Origin: an uncultured Planctomycetota bacterium
GTDB taxonomy: Bacteria > Planctomycetota > Phycisphaerae > SM23-33
NCBI GenBank assembly: GCA_903892515.1
Contig: CAITIS010000077.1
Coordinates: 1 to 64,000 of the forward strand
Direction: 5' to 3'
Length of the DNA: 64,000 nt
Part shown: positions 34,101-42,271 of the stretch, one piece after another
Layout of the letters: each line of letters begins with the position of its first letter
Position numbering within the stretch: the first letter of the stretch is position 1
Position numbers and translations under genes: made by a program
The notes under the pieces: model-generated
Told to the model about the DNA's origin: nothing
Seen by the model: only the letters and a program-made list of their open reading frames with translations
Databases searched by the model: none

Positions 34101-37100
34101 CGCCATTCATCAGAACCAGGCCGGAGCTGCCTGAAGATCCCGAGCCCGGATTGATATCCTTGACCAGCACCGTGCCCTTGGCCGTACCGTCGGTCTTCCA
34201 CAACTCCTTGCCGTGGATGCTGTCGTCGGCCAGGAAGTACAGCGTGTTGTTCTTCATGACGCCTTTGGACAGCTCGGCATTCGCGAGGGACTTGAGCATA
34301 ACGTTGGTGGAGGGATTGCCCGTGGCCTTCCAGAGCCGCCCGGATGCCGAAACGATCATGCTGGCCCCGGCCGCCGCAAAATCATCGATCGGGGCATACG
34401 CCAAGCCGTTGATGTCCTTGACCAGCGAGGCCGCGATCGGCGCGTCGTTGTCCTGGATGGTTATCGTCGCCGAGCCCTTCCCGGCCTTGATCGAGTACAT
34501 GTTGGTGGGCGAAATCATGATCGTGACCGTTTCGGCGCCCTCGGCCAGCAGGTCGTCGATCGGCGCAACGTTGATGATCTGCGAGGCCTGGCCCGGGGGG
34601 ATCATGGCCGTGCCGGCTAGCAGCTGGTAGTCAGTGCCGCTGCTGGCCGTGCCCCAAACAGAATAGAAGACGGGCATTTGCGCGGTGATCGGCCCGGTGC
34701 GCGTGATTGTGAACTGGCCCTTGCCAGTGGTGGCGGGATTCGTCTCGCTGGCGGAGGTCTTGCTGGCGGTGATGCTGATGACCGGAGCCGACGCCGGCCG
34801 GGCCGGATCGTCCATCCCGAACAGCTCGGCGCCGTGGATGCCGTCATTGGCCTGGAAATACATGATCCCGTTGAGGCTCACAAAGCCGGTGGGGTCGGAA
34901 TCGCCGCCTCCGGGATTGATATCGGCCACTTGAATCGTGCCGGCTTCGGTGCCGTCGCTCTTCCACACTTCCGCGCCGTACTGGCCGTCGTCAGCCTGGA
35001 AGTAGAGCGCTCCGTTGCACTCGACCAGGCTGCCGATCTTGCCTGACCCGCTCGAGTTGATCGTCTTGACGACCCCGGTCGTGCCCATGCTCAAGCCGTC
35101 GCTCTTCCACAACTGCGCGTTGTCGCTGCCGTCGTTGTCATAGCCGTCGCTGTCGGAGTAGGCGAAGTAAAGCTCGCCGTTGTAGCCCGTCAAGTTGGTC
35201 GGGCGCACGTAGTTGATTCCGGTGCCCAGCGTCGTGACGGTGGTCGTTCCGGCCGCGGTGCCGTCACTGGTCCAGATCTGGTACCCGTTAGTGCCGGCGT
35301 CGGCGACAAAGTAAGGCCGATTGTTGAAGGCGACCAACTGATCGAGATCGTTATACGTGGTGTTGCTCAGCAGCTTCGTGCCGCCGAACGTTCCGTCGCT
35401 GACGCCTACTTCATTCCCGTAGGTCGCGTCCTCGTAGAGGAAGTACAGCAGGCTGCCGCCGGCTGTCAGGGAGTGGGGGTACGCGCTTGCGGGATTCAGG
35501 TCACGCAGCAGGGCCGTGCCGCCGGCTGTCCCATCGGACTTCCACAACTGGTAACCGTTCGTCGCGTCGTAACCGTTGAAGTACAGCGTTCCGTTGCAGA
35601 CGGTCAACTCGCTTGGATACGTGTTAGAATGAGTCAGCGTGACCGTTCCCTCGTAGGTCCCGTCCGTCTTCCACAATTCGCCGCCAGAGGAGTCCTGCCC
35701 CGAAAAGTACAACGCATTGTTGAAGACCACCAGGTCAGAAACCTCCGTGGCCTCGACGTTCGCCAGCTGTGTGCCGGCTTCCGTCCCGTCGCTTCGCCAC
35801 AGTCTGCTGCCATGGGTTTCATCGCCGGCATTGAAGTACAGCACGCCGTTGAAGACGGCCACGCTGGAGATCCCTGAACTGCCAGGACCGGCGTATATGT
35901 CCTTGACCATGGCCGTTCCGGAGGCCGTGCCGTTGCTGCGCCACAACTCGCTGCCGTGGACGCCGTCATCGGCCACGTAATACAGGACGCCGTTGAAAAC
36001 CACCGGCTGGAATGCCTTGGCCGGGTCAGCGAACCCCGCACCGGCTTTGAAGTCCACCACGCTTGTCGTCCCCGCCGCCGTGCCGTCGCTTTTCCACAGG
36101 TTGCCGACGTGGGCGCCATCGTCTGTCGTGAAGTAGAGCGATCCGTTATAGGCCTTCAACTGTGTTGGCAGAGACGACTGGTAGCCAGGCCGAATGTCTT
36201 TGAGCAGGACCGTGCCGTCGGCGGTGCCATCGCTCTTCCATAGCTCCGCACCCGCATTCGCACTGGTGGCGCGGAAGTAGATCGCGCCGTTGCACACCGT
36301 CAAAAGGGCTGGATAGCTGTTGCCGGTGGGATAGAGATCCTTGAGGAGCGTGGCGCTGGCCCCGTCGCTTTCCCACAACTCGGCGCCCGCGATTCCGTCA
36401 TTGGCGCAGAAGTACACCTTGGTCCCCAGCGCGACTATGTCCGAAGGATACGAACTCGCCGAGCCCGGGCAGATGTCGAACATCTTCGTGCCGGCGCCCG
36501 AGCCGTCGCTCACCCAGAGTTCGGTTCCGTTGGTTCCGTCGGAATCGCTGAAATAAAGCAGCCCGCCATTGCCGACGAGCGAACTGAAGGAGCTGCTGTT
36601 GCTGCCCGGGCGGATGTCCTTCACCATGGCAGTTGTCGTGCCATCGGTCTGCCACAACTCGGATCCGTTCGTGCCGTCGGTGGCCGAGAAGTACAGCCGG
36701 CTGCCTGCTACCGTGAGTTGCGCAGGGTATGAGCCGCCGTTGCCCGGCCGTATATTCGCGAATATGGCCGTTCCAGCCGCCGTGCCGTCGCTCCGCCATA
36801 ATTCCGTGCCGTTCGTGGGGTCATAGGCCGCAAAGTACAGCCAGCCGTTCAGAACTTTGAAGCCGTGCGGGGAACCTGCCGAGGAACCTGAAAGGATGTT
36901 CTTGAGCATCACCGTCCCGGCCGTTGAGCCGTCGCTCTTCCAAAGCTCGGCCCCGTTCGTGCCATCGTTGGCCTCGAAGTACAGGACTCCGTTGAACAGC
37001 GTCAGGTCCGTGATGCCCGATGAAGCTGTTCCCGGCCAGATGTCCGTCACCAGCTTCGTGCCACCGGGCGTGCCGTCGGTCTTCCACAACTCGGAGCCAT

Positions 37101-37443
37101 GCACGCCGTCGTCGGCCGCGAAGTACAGGGCGTTGCCCTTGACCACGCCGGTGCTCAGTGCCGCCTCGCCGATGGTCGCAAGCATGACGTTGCCGGAGGC
37201 CTTGCCCGTGGACTTCCACAGCCGCCCCGAAGCCGAAACGATCAGGTTCGTCCCGGCCATGGCGAAATCATCGATCGGCGCTGAGGCCAGCTGGTTGATG
37301 TCCAAAACCATGCTGGCCGTCAGCAGCAGGCGCTGTTCCAGACTCTCCAGCCGCACCCCGGTCGGCTCGGCGCAGCGCGTGCGGATGTGTGAAGAACGGT
37401 TGGCTGCTCTGCGGCCGCGCGCACTGATCGTAGGCTTGAACAT
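31132..37443 (-). CDS. Giant LEPR-XLL protein with duplicated ELWKSDGT-repeat arrays and Calx-beta domains
   Basis: The start ATG 37443 has AGGAGAG upstream; the longer frame to 37542 is unsupported. The product has 2103 residues. Residues 33-41 (ESLEQRLLL) give the LEPR-XLL signature. Two homologous halves follow (about 45-1000 and 1005-1980). Each begins with DIN-x-LA-x-APIDDFA and IVSASGRLWK, carries 16 repeats of the form LYFxADDGxHGxELWKSDGTxxGT plus a 17th degenerate cap, and ends in a Calx-beta domain (ISITASKTSASETNP and ISIAATKAAASETNP). The C-terminal 120 residues look like a CARDB-type Ig domain (AVTVKLSNAGSAAATSFLEL). It is presumably secreted or cell-surface, with the repeats forming beta-propeller-like structures. 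No enzyme motif is visible. Confidence 0.92.
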   Translation of the reverse strand: MFKPTISARGRRAANRSSHIRTRCAEPTGVRLESLEQRLLLTASMVLDINQLASAPIDDFAMAGTNLIVSASGRLWKSTGKASGNVMLATIGEAALSTGVVKGNALYFAADDGVHGSELWKTDGTPGGTKLVTDIWPGTASSGITDLTLFNGVLYFEANDGTNGAELWKSDGSTAGTVMLKNILSGSSAGSPHGFKVLNGWLYFAAYDPTNGTELWRSDGTAAGTAIFANIRPGNGGSYPAQLTVAGSRLYFSATDGTNGSELWQTDGTTTAMVKDIRPGSNSSSFSSLVGNGGLLYFSDSDGTNGTELWVSDGSGAGTKMFDICPGSASSYPSDIVALGTKVYFCANDGIAGAELWESDGASATLLKDLYPTGNSYPALLTVCNGAIYFRATSANAGAELWKSDGTADGTVLLKDIRPGYQSSLPTQLKAYNGSLYFTTDDGAHVGNLWKSDGTAAGTTSVVDFKAGAGFADPAKAFQPVVFNGVLYYVADDGVHGSELWRSNGTASGTAMVKDIYAGPGSSGISSVAVFNGVLYFNAGDETHGSRLWRSDGTEAGTQLANVEATEVSDLVVFNNALYFSGQDSSGGELWKTDGTYEGTVTLTHSNTYPSELTVCNGTLYFNGYDATNGYQLWKSDGTAGGTALLRDLNPASAYPHSLTAGGSLLYFLYEDATYGNEVGVSDGTFGGTKLLSNTTYNDLDQLVAFNNRPYFVADAGTNGYQIWTSDGTAAGTTTVTTLGTGINYVRPTNLTGYNGELYFAYSDSDGYDNDGSDNAQLWKSDGLSMGTTGVVKTINSSGSGKIGSLVECNGALYFQADDGQYGAEVWKSDGTEAGTIQVADINPGGGDSDPTGFVSLNGIMYFQANDGIHGAELFGMDDPARPASAPVISITASKTSASETNPATTGKGQFTITRTGPITAQMPVFYSVWGTASSGTDYQLLAGTAMIPPGQASQIINVAPIDDLLAEGAETVTIMISPTNMYSIKAGKGSATITIQDNDAPIAASLVKDINGLAYAPIDDFAAAGASMIVSASGRLWKATGNPSTNVMLKSLANAELSKGVMKNNTLYFLADDSIHGKELWKTDGTAKGTVLVKDINPGSGSSGSSGLVLMNGAIYFGADDGVNGKELWKSDGTTAGTALLKNIADGSGSSAPSYLTVMNGALYFSAYGSTGTELWKSDGTAGGTVAVKDIYAGAGGSSPYALTAVGGTLFFLANDGPHGYELWKSDGSSDGTQLVADLAAGSGSAGINFMTACGSRLFFSRNKPGEGGELWTSDGTSAGTVTVKDIYEGATGSNPNCLTAVGNVLYFYAWGYRPSDGDTAATGSELWKSDGTPGGTVLVKDIQPGTASSYPQYLTACNGMLYFRAGDSKGEELWKSDGTAAGTVMVKDIAPGYSSSSPKDMASYNGMLYFKVDDGAHGYDLWKSDGSAAGTKQVITMKAGAGFSEPTNAGAPIILNGSTYFLADDGIHGYELWRSNGTAASTVMVKDILPGLASSGISHLTVFHNALYFGADDGIHGYELWKSDGSAAGTVLVKDAYSGPYGSEVSQLTVWNGSLYFSADGADVSLWKSDGTEAGTVELDVGSSIYPIYLTAGSSALFFQGYDQTHGYQLWKSDGTVAGTKMVKDLGSFSAQPSQLTGCGGLLYFVYTDSNYGTELGRSNGTSAGTFLVKDIDTDANVGSYPMYLTAYNGLLYFQATDATHGAELWKSDGTNGGTVLVSDIFEGASYSSPSDLTVCNGLLYFAAYDNGHGTELWKSDGTAAGTRLVKDIRDQYDGSDPTNLAARNGVLYFQADDGVHGIEPWKSDGTAAGTVMLADVNAMAGSSNAAGFAVMNGMIYFQGDDGVHGSELTVVNMTSRLLTAPTISIAATKAAASETNPAAAGMGTFKITRTGSTAGALTVQYGFMGPASNGVDYSTLSGTADFAIGQSSVTITITPIDDSLSEGPEIVQLCLTASSDYVVNASKAVAAVTIADNETYLDFAVKNLAYSPKTLSLASAAQTLAVTVKLSNAGSAAATSFLELQLISSTDATQVTSLGSVSVASIAAKGSATKIVPVDWGTFGNKPNVGDYYLRAIVTDNPIQEINLLDNTLTSALADIKVVA

Positions 37444-37621
37444 GAATCGCTCTCTCCTGGGATTGCTGTCTGACAACTTGTCGGACAAAAAACGTACCGA
37501 AAGGTCAACGGGAGAGTAGTCGAACCCAAGGCGTTCGGTCAAAGGTATTCAGGTGTAGCCGCAGGACCCCGTGGGGGCTGGTCGCGGCTGTCTTGAGGCA
37601 ACGATGTCGAGCCGGCGCCGC

Positions 37622-38557
37622 CTATTCTCCCTCCAGCGTCTTCTTGATCTTGAGCAGTTCGGCCCGGCGCTCCTTGCTGACCTTGGGGTACTTCAGGTTC
37701 AGCCGCTCCAGCGACAGGCAGATCGCCTCGGAAACCGCCAGCCGGGCGAACCATTTGTTGTCGGCGGGGATCACGAACCACGGCGCCAGGTCGGTGCTGG
37801 TGCGGCTGAGCATCTCCCCGAACGCCTTCTGGTAGTCGTTCCAGAACGCCCGCTCGGCGGAATCGGCCGGTGAGAACTTCCAGTTTTTCGCCGGCTCGTC
37901 GATGCGCGACAGGAACCGCCGCTTCTGCTCTTGCCGCGAGAGGTTCAGGAAGAACTTCAGCACGACGATGCCGTTGCGAGCGAGGTACTTCTCGAAGTTG
38001 GCGATCTCCTTGAAGCGACGCTCCCACAGGTCGCCATCCAGCGTATCAGCAGGCAGCTTCTGCTTGGCCAGAAACTCCGGGTGCACGCGGACCACCAGCA
38101 CCTCTTCGTAGTAGGAGCGGTTGAAGATGCCGATCATGCCTCGCCCAGGCAAAGCCTTGCTGGCGCGCCACAGGTAGTCATGGTCAAGCTCCTCGGCCGA
38201 GGGGGTCTTAAAGCTCGTAACGTTGCAGCCCTGCGGGTTCACCCCCGACATCACGTGGCGAATCACCCCGTCTTTGCCGGCGGCATCCATGCCCTGAAAG
38301 ATCACCAGCAGCGCGTGGGTGCCGCTGGCGTAGAGCGTCTCCTGCAATTCGCTCATCCGCTCGACATTGCCGGCCACCCGCTCCATCGCGCCGGTCTTGT
38401 CTTTGTACCCGCCGGTGAAGCCGGGATCGAAGTCCTTCTTGAGCGAGATCTTCCGGCCAGGCGCAACCAGGATTTCGCCCAGCCGAAACTCGATGGCCTC
38501 GTCGCCGGGGCCTTTGATTCTGATCTTGCGCTTCGGATCCAGATTCAGTTTTTCCAT
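37622..38557 (-). CDS. ppk2: Polyphosphate kinase 2 family protein (PPK2)
   Basis: The start ATG 38557 (MEKLNLDPKRK) has GGAGC seven bases upstream. The 311-residue protein has the PPK2 Walker A motif GMDAAGKDG (89-97), the lid/substrate region VTSFKTPSAEELDHDYLW, the Walker B-like GIFNRSYYEEVLVVRVHPE, and the C-terminal NKWFARLAVSEAI segment. PPK2 enzymes transfer phosphate between inorganic polyphosphate and nucleotides in the cytoplasm. Its length and single domain fit class I or III; direction and nucleotide preference are not resolved. Next to a phosphofructokinase on the same strand, it may link polyphosphate to energy supply, but the two genes are separated by a repeat-bearing gap. Confidence 0.93.
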   Translation of the reverse strand: MEKLNLDPKRKIRIKGPGDEAIEFRLGEILVAPGRKISLKKDFDPGFTGGYKDKTGAMERVAGNVERMSELQETLYASGTHALLVIFQGMDAAGKDGVIRHVMSGVNPQGCNVTSFKTPSAEELDHDYLWRASKALPGRGMIGIFNRSYYEEVLVVRVHPEFLAKQKLPADTLDGDLWERRFKEIANFEKYLARNGIVVLKFFLNLSRQEQKRRFLSRIDEPAKNWKFSPADSAERAFWNDYQKAFGEMLSRTSTDLAPWFVIPADNKWFARLAVSEAICLSLERLNLKYPKVSKERRAELLKIKKTLEGE

Positions 38558-38589
38558 CAGCTTGCTCCATTCAGTAGCACGCTTCCAAA

Positions 38590-38770
38590 GACGTTCACCA
38601 CGAAGGGCACAAAGGAAACGCCACAGACAAATAACACCCACATTGTTGAGTTGCGATCCCTGAACGGGAAGATGCTCGCCTCACCGTCGTCTAAATCAGC
38701 GATCGGCTACACTTCGCTCTTCTTGGTGCCCTTTGTGTTGCCTTCTCTTCGTGCCTTTGTGGTCAGGTGT
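38590..38770. repeat. Imperfect inverted repeats, CACGAAGGGCACAAAGG type
   Basis: The gap between the PPK2 and PFK genes starts with TTCACCACGAAGGGCACAAA and ends with related sequence in reverse orientation (TTCGTGCCTTTGTGGTC). This is another dispersed-repeat family of the gaps, possibly serving as a transcript end. Confidence 0.4.
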
Positions 38771-38772
38771 TT

Positions 38773-39855
38773 CTAGTCGCCCAGGCAGATGCCCAGCGCC
38801 CTGGCCGTGCGCGACAGGCTGCCGCCGGGGGGGACCGTTTTCAGTTGTCCGATGGCTTCGGTGATCTTGACGGACTTCACGCCCGAGCCATCGAACGCGA
38901 CCATCTCGCCAAACCGGCCGTCGGCGATGAGTTCCACGGCCTGGGCCCCGAACATCGAGCACAGCACCCGGTCGAAATTCGTGGGACAGCCGCCGCGCTG
39001 CAAGTGCCCCAGCACGCACACGCGCGTCTCCTTGCCGCAGCGCTTCTCCACCTCCTCAGCCACGACGGCGCCGATGCCGCCCAGCCGGGCCTCGCGGTTC
39101 TCCTGCTGCTGGCCGGAGGTGACGAACTGGCCGTCCTTCTCCTTGGCGCCCTCGGCCACGATGACCAGCGTGAAATGCTTGCCGGCCTCTTCCCGGCGAT
39201 GGACGGCCTCGCGAATGCTGTCGTAACTGAAGGGCACTTCGGGAATCAGGATCACGTCGGCCCCGCCGGCGATGCCCGCATAGATGGCGATCCAGCCGGC
39301 GTATCGTCCCATGACCTCCAGCACGATGACGCGATTGTGGCTCTCGGCCGTCGAGTGCAGCCGGTCCAACGCGTCAGTGGCGCAGGCCACAGCCGAGTCG
39401 AAGCCGAACGTCATGGTCGTGCCTTGAAGGTCGTTATCGATGGTCTTGGGCACGCCCACCAGCGGCACGCCGCCTTCAAAGAGCTGCTGGGCGATGCTCA
39501 GCGAGCCGTCGCCGCCGATGCTCACCAGCCCGCGCATGTTCATGCTGTCCATGGTGGCCTTGACGCCCGTGATCAGGGCGGGATCGAGCCGCCGGCCTTC
39601 GCCGTGGCCGGTCTTGGCGGAGAACCGGCCTCGATTGGCGGTCCCCAGGATCGTGCCGCCGCGCGTGAGCATGTTGCCCAAGTCCTGGTACTTCAGTTGC
39701 AGAAACTGGGCCGGCTGGAGCATGCCCTCGTAGCCGCCTAAAAAGCCGACGCTTTCCCAGCCGCGCTTGGCGGCGGCCTTGGAGACGGCGCGGATGACGG
39801 CGTTGAGACCCGGGCAGTCGCCTCCGCCTGTAACGATGCCAATTCGATCGGCCAT
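38773..39855 (-). CDS. pfkA: 6-phosphofructokinase
   Basis: The start ATG 39855 has AGAGGAG five bases upstream. The 360-residue protein contains the phosphofructokinase signatures GGGDCPGLNAVIRA (10-23), RGGTILGTANRGRF, SIGGDGSLSIAQ (GGDG at 114-117), PKTIDNDL (136-143) with the catalytic aspartate, MGRYAGWIA and VLGHLQRGG. It phosphorylates fructose-6-phosphate in glycolysis in the cytoplasm. Glycine at the position equivalent to E. coli G104 together with lysine in PKTIDND is the combination seen in group III, often ATP-dependent members; PPi-dependent enzymes normally have aspartate at the first site. Confidence 0.95.
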   Translation of the reverse strand: MADRIGIVTGGGDCPGLNAVIRAVSKAAAKRGWESVGFLGGYEGMLQPAQFLQLKYQDLGNMLTRGGTILGTANRGRFSAKTGHGEGRRLDPALITGVKATMDSMNMRGLVSIGGDGSLSIAQQLFEGGVPLVGVPKTIDNDLQGTTMTFGFDSAVACATDALDRLHSTAESHNRVIVLEVMGRYAGWIAIYAGIAGGADVILIPEVPFSYDSIREAVHRREEAGKHFTLVIVAEGAKEKDGQFVTSGQQQENREARLGGIGAVVAEEVEKRCGKETRVCVLGHLQRGGCPTNFDRVLCSMFGAQAVELIADGRFGEMVAFDGSGVKSVKITEAIGQLKTVPPGGSLSRTARALGICLGD

Positions 39856-40460
39856 GAGGACTCCTCTTGCTTTGTAGGTTCGGGACCGATGCGGTCAGAA
39901 ATGCACCCACGACCGCACCGTCCTGTCGGAACTATATCGGCGGGGCCGCCAACACTCCAATATCCATTCGACTCGTGCGGGGGCTTTGTTTCTGGTGAGG
40001 CAGGCCGTGCCGCGGGCATGGGAAAGTCGTGTAACAGGCCCCCGCTTCTCGTGTAACAGGCCCCCACTTCAGCGGGGGTGTGGCGGAACCCTAACTGTGT
40101 TTGCAGCCCGTTTCAACGGGCTTACCTAGACAGGCTTTAGCCACTGTGCCTCAAGGCACGGCTTCAAGCCCGCTGAAGCGGGCTGGAAATATACAATCGC
40201 TACCATATACCCCCGCTGAAGCGGGGGCCTGTTACACGACAGAGCGGCCCTGCCAGATAAGTTGGTCGCTCCCCATTTGACCCGCCAGGGGGCTTCTTTG
40301 TTGACATCCAGCCTGCCCAAGACAATAGTCATTGTCAGCCACATTCTTCATCCGCAGATGGCGCAGATGACGCAGAGAAGACGTTTCAATCCGTACGCGC
40401 CGTGGTCCGATAGCACTGAGAGAACTTTCGCCGCAGGCCTGAACCTATTCTGAGGCCAGT
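39856..40460. other. 605-base gene-free region with repeats
   Basis: This region lies between the divergent PFK and efflux genes. It contains the palindromic element at 40027-40239 and a copy of the CTGCGCCATCTGCGG motif at about 40347-40380 (reverse orientation). No protein-coding frame with a ribosome binding site is evident. Confidence 0.55.
40027..40239. repeat. Palindromic element with about 30-bp inverted ends, TCGTGTAACAGGCCCCC family
   Basis: TCGTGTAACAGGCCCCC occurs at 40027-40043 and again at 40049-40065, followed by CTTCAGCGGGGG. The same sequence in reverse orientation ends at 40239. Between them lie three further hairpins: AGCCCGTTTCAACGGGCT, GTGCCTCAAGGCAC and AGCCCGCTGAAGCGGGCT. 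The doubled left end suggests a partial tandem duplication. Confidence 0.75.
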
Positions 40461-41996
40461 ATGAGAGTATTTGGCAGCGTCGTAGATGTCCGGCTTACCC
40501 TGGTCGCCAGTTCGCTGGCCCTGCTGCTGGTCACCGGCTGCATGGTCGGCCCTAACTACCGGACGCCCGAGACCAAGATGCCCGACCAGTGGCGACAAGC
40601 CGCCACCGCCGGCATGGCCGAGGGACGGGCCAATCTGCAAACGTGGTGGACGGTCTTTGACGATCCGACCTTGACTGACCTGATCCAGCGTTCGGGCGTG
40701 GGCAATCTGGGGCTGCAGGACGCCGTTTACCGCGTGCAGCAGGCGCGGGCTCAGCGCGGTATCGCCACGGGCGAATTGTTCCCCACCCTGGGCGGCAACG
40801 TCGATTACACGCGGGCGTCAGTGAGCCACGTCAGCCGGGGCAACACGTCGCTTTCGCCCGTAGGGCTCACGAACGCCGGCTTCGACTCAACCTGGGAGAT
40901 CGACGTCTTTGGCGGCATCCGCCGCAACATCGAATCGGCCACCGCCATCCTCCAAGCCAGCGTCGAGCAGTACCGCGACGTGATGGTGACGCTGTATGCC
41001 GAGATCGGCTTGAACTACGCCGACGTGCGGACGCTGCAAGAGCGATTGGCCTTCGCTCGCGACAATGTTGACCGGCAGCGCCAGACGCTGGACCTGGTCA
41101 AGAGCAGGTTTCAGAATGGCCTGGTGCCGCAGCTGGACGTGAGACAGGCCGAGTCGAACCTGGCGAATTCCGAGTCGCAGATTCCCAGCTTTCAGGCCGG
41201 CATGGTCCAGGCCATCGACCGCCTGAGCGTTCTACTGGGAAAGGAACCGGCGTGCCTGCAGGACGAACTGAGCCGGCCCGGTCCCATCCCCAAGACCTCC
41301 GCGCAGGTTACGCTGGACATGCCGCTGGACCTGCTTCGCCAGCGTCCTGACGTGCGGGAGGCGGAGCGAACCTTAGCCGCCGCGTCGGCACAGATCGGCG
41401 TGACCACGGCCGACCTGTACCCGCATTTCTCCCTGAGCGGCACCTACGCCGCGGCGGGCACGCAGGCGTTCGGGGTGAGCGTCTGGCCGTGGGCTTGGTC
41501 GTTCGGCCCGGCCATGCGGTGGGACATCTTTGACGGCGTGCGGAACGTCTACCGCGTGCGGGCGGCCCAGGCCGTCACCGGACAGTCCCGAGCCCTGTAC
41601 GAGCAGACGGTTCTCTCGGCCATGAACGAGGTCGAGGACGCGATCGTGGGGTATGCCCAGGAGCAGATTCGCCGCGACGCCCTTCTCCGGGCCGTGGTTG
41701 CCCAGCGCGAGGCGGTGGATCTCGTGCAGGATCTGTACAAGAATGGGCTGACGGACTTCCAGAACGTGCTGGATACCGAGCGGTTCCTGTTTCAGCAGGA
41801 AGACCAGTTGGCTGTCAGCGAGGGTTTGGTCACCAAGGACCTGATCTCGCTGTACAAGGCGTTGGGCGGTGGCTGGAGCCCGGAGACGCCGCTGGTGGCG
41901 CCGGCGTTTGGGCAGGACGGCCTGACCGGCCAGACCAACGCAACCGGCTCGGCCGAGGCCGCCACGCAGCCGGCTAGCCAACCGGCAAAAGAGTGA
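40461..41996 (+). CDS. RND efflux outer-membrane factor, NodT/OprM family lipoprotein
   Basis: The start ATG 40461 has GAGG a few bases upstream. The 511-residue protein has a lipoprotein signal (LLLVTGC, then [10 protein letters not shown], typical for NodT/OprM proteins) and two outer-membrane-factor repeats with the usual coiled-coil patterns ([70 protein letters not shown]). It forms the outer-membrane channel of a tripartite pump with the adaptor and transporter genes downstream. The C-terminus ends in a low-complexity Ala/Gln/Pro tail. Confidence 0.93.
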   Translation: MRVFGSVVDVRLTLVASSLALLLVTGCMVGPNYRTPETKMPDQWRQAATAGMAEGRANLQTWWTVFDDPTLTDLIQRSGVGNLGLQDAVYRVQQARAQRGIATGELFPTLGGNVDYTRASVSHVSRGNTSLSPVGLTNAGFDSTWEIDVFGGIRRNIESATAILQASVEQYRDVMVTLYAEIGLNYADVRTLQERLAFARDNVDRQRQTLDLVKSRFQNGLVPQLDVRQAESNLANSESQIPSFQAGMVQAIDRLSVLLGKEPACLQDELSRPGPIPKTSAQVTLDMPLDLLRQRPDVREAERTLAAASAQIGVTTADLYPHFSLSGTYAAAGTQAFGVSVWPWAWSFGPAMRWDIFDGVRNVYRVRAAQAVTGQSRALYEQTVLSAMNEVEDAIVGYAQEQIRRDALLRAVVAQREAVDLVQDLYKNGLTDFQNVLDTERFLFQQEDQLAVSEGLVTKDLISLYKALGGGWSPETPLVAPAFGQDGLTGQTNATGSAEAATQPASQPAKE

Positions 41997-41998
41997 GA

Positions 41999-42137
41999 AT
42001 CGGGATTCGGGATTCGGGATTCGGGAATCGGGAATTGGGATTCGGGAATTGGGATTCGGGAATTGGGATTCGGGATTCGGGAATTGGGAATTGGGATTCG
42101 GGATTCGGGATGCGGAGTTGGGATGCGGGATTCGCGA
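41999..42137. repeat. Degenerate heptamer tandem array (GGGATTC/GGGAATT)
   Basis: About 18 to 20 copies of a 7-bp unit alternate between GGGATTC and GGGAATT forms and end in diverged units. The array begins directly after the stop of the outer-membrane-factor gene. Since seven is not a multiple of three, the 76-residue frame crossing it is not a real gene. Confidence 0.85.
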
Positions 42138-42148
42138 ATATTAAATAT

Positions 42149-42236
42149 CAGATATTAGATACTGGATATCAGGGACAACCCGCTGCACGGAGGGCGACCG
42201 TCTTCCAAATATCTGATATCTAGTATCTAATATCTG
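42149..42236. repeat. Long intergenic hairpin inside the efflux operon
   Basis: The arms CAGATATTAGATACTGGATA(TCAG) at 42149-42172 and the inverse at 42213-42236 match at 23 of 24 positions around a 40-base loop. The arms are AT-rich in a GC-rich genome. It could stabilise mRNA or reduce read-through between the channel gene and the adaptor gene; it lacks the U-tract of an intrinsic terminator. Confidence 0.75.
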
Positions 42237-42271
42237 GCATCAGAATCCCTCCACAAGAAAGGTACGCCGAT

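Noticed and set aside
40027-40239. CRISPR array
   Set aside because: Repeats are inverted palindromes of different types without regular spacers; no cas genes are present in the window.
41993-42223. Frame of 76 residues with [11 protein letters not shown]-like repeats
   Set aside because: It is a by-product of the 7-bp tandem array, which reads open in several frames.
42149-42236. Intrinsic terminator
   Set aside because: The stem is AT-rich with a 40-base loop and no following T-run, and the downstream genes belong to the same efflux system.
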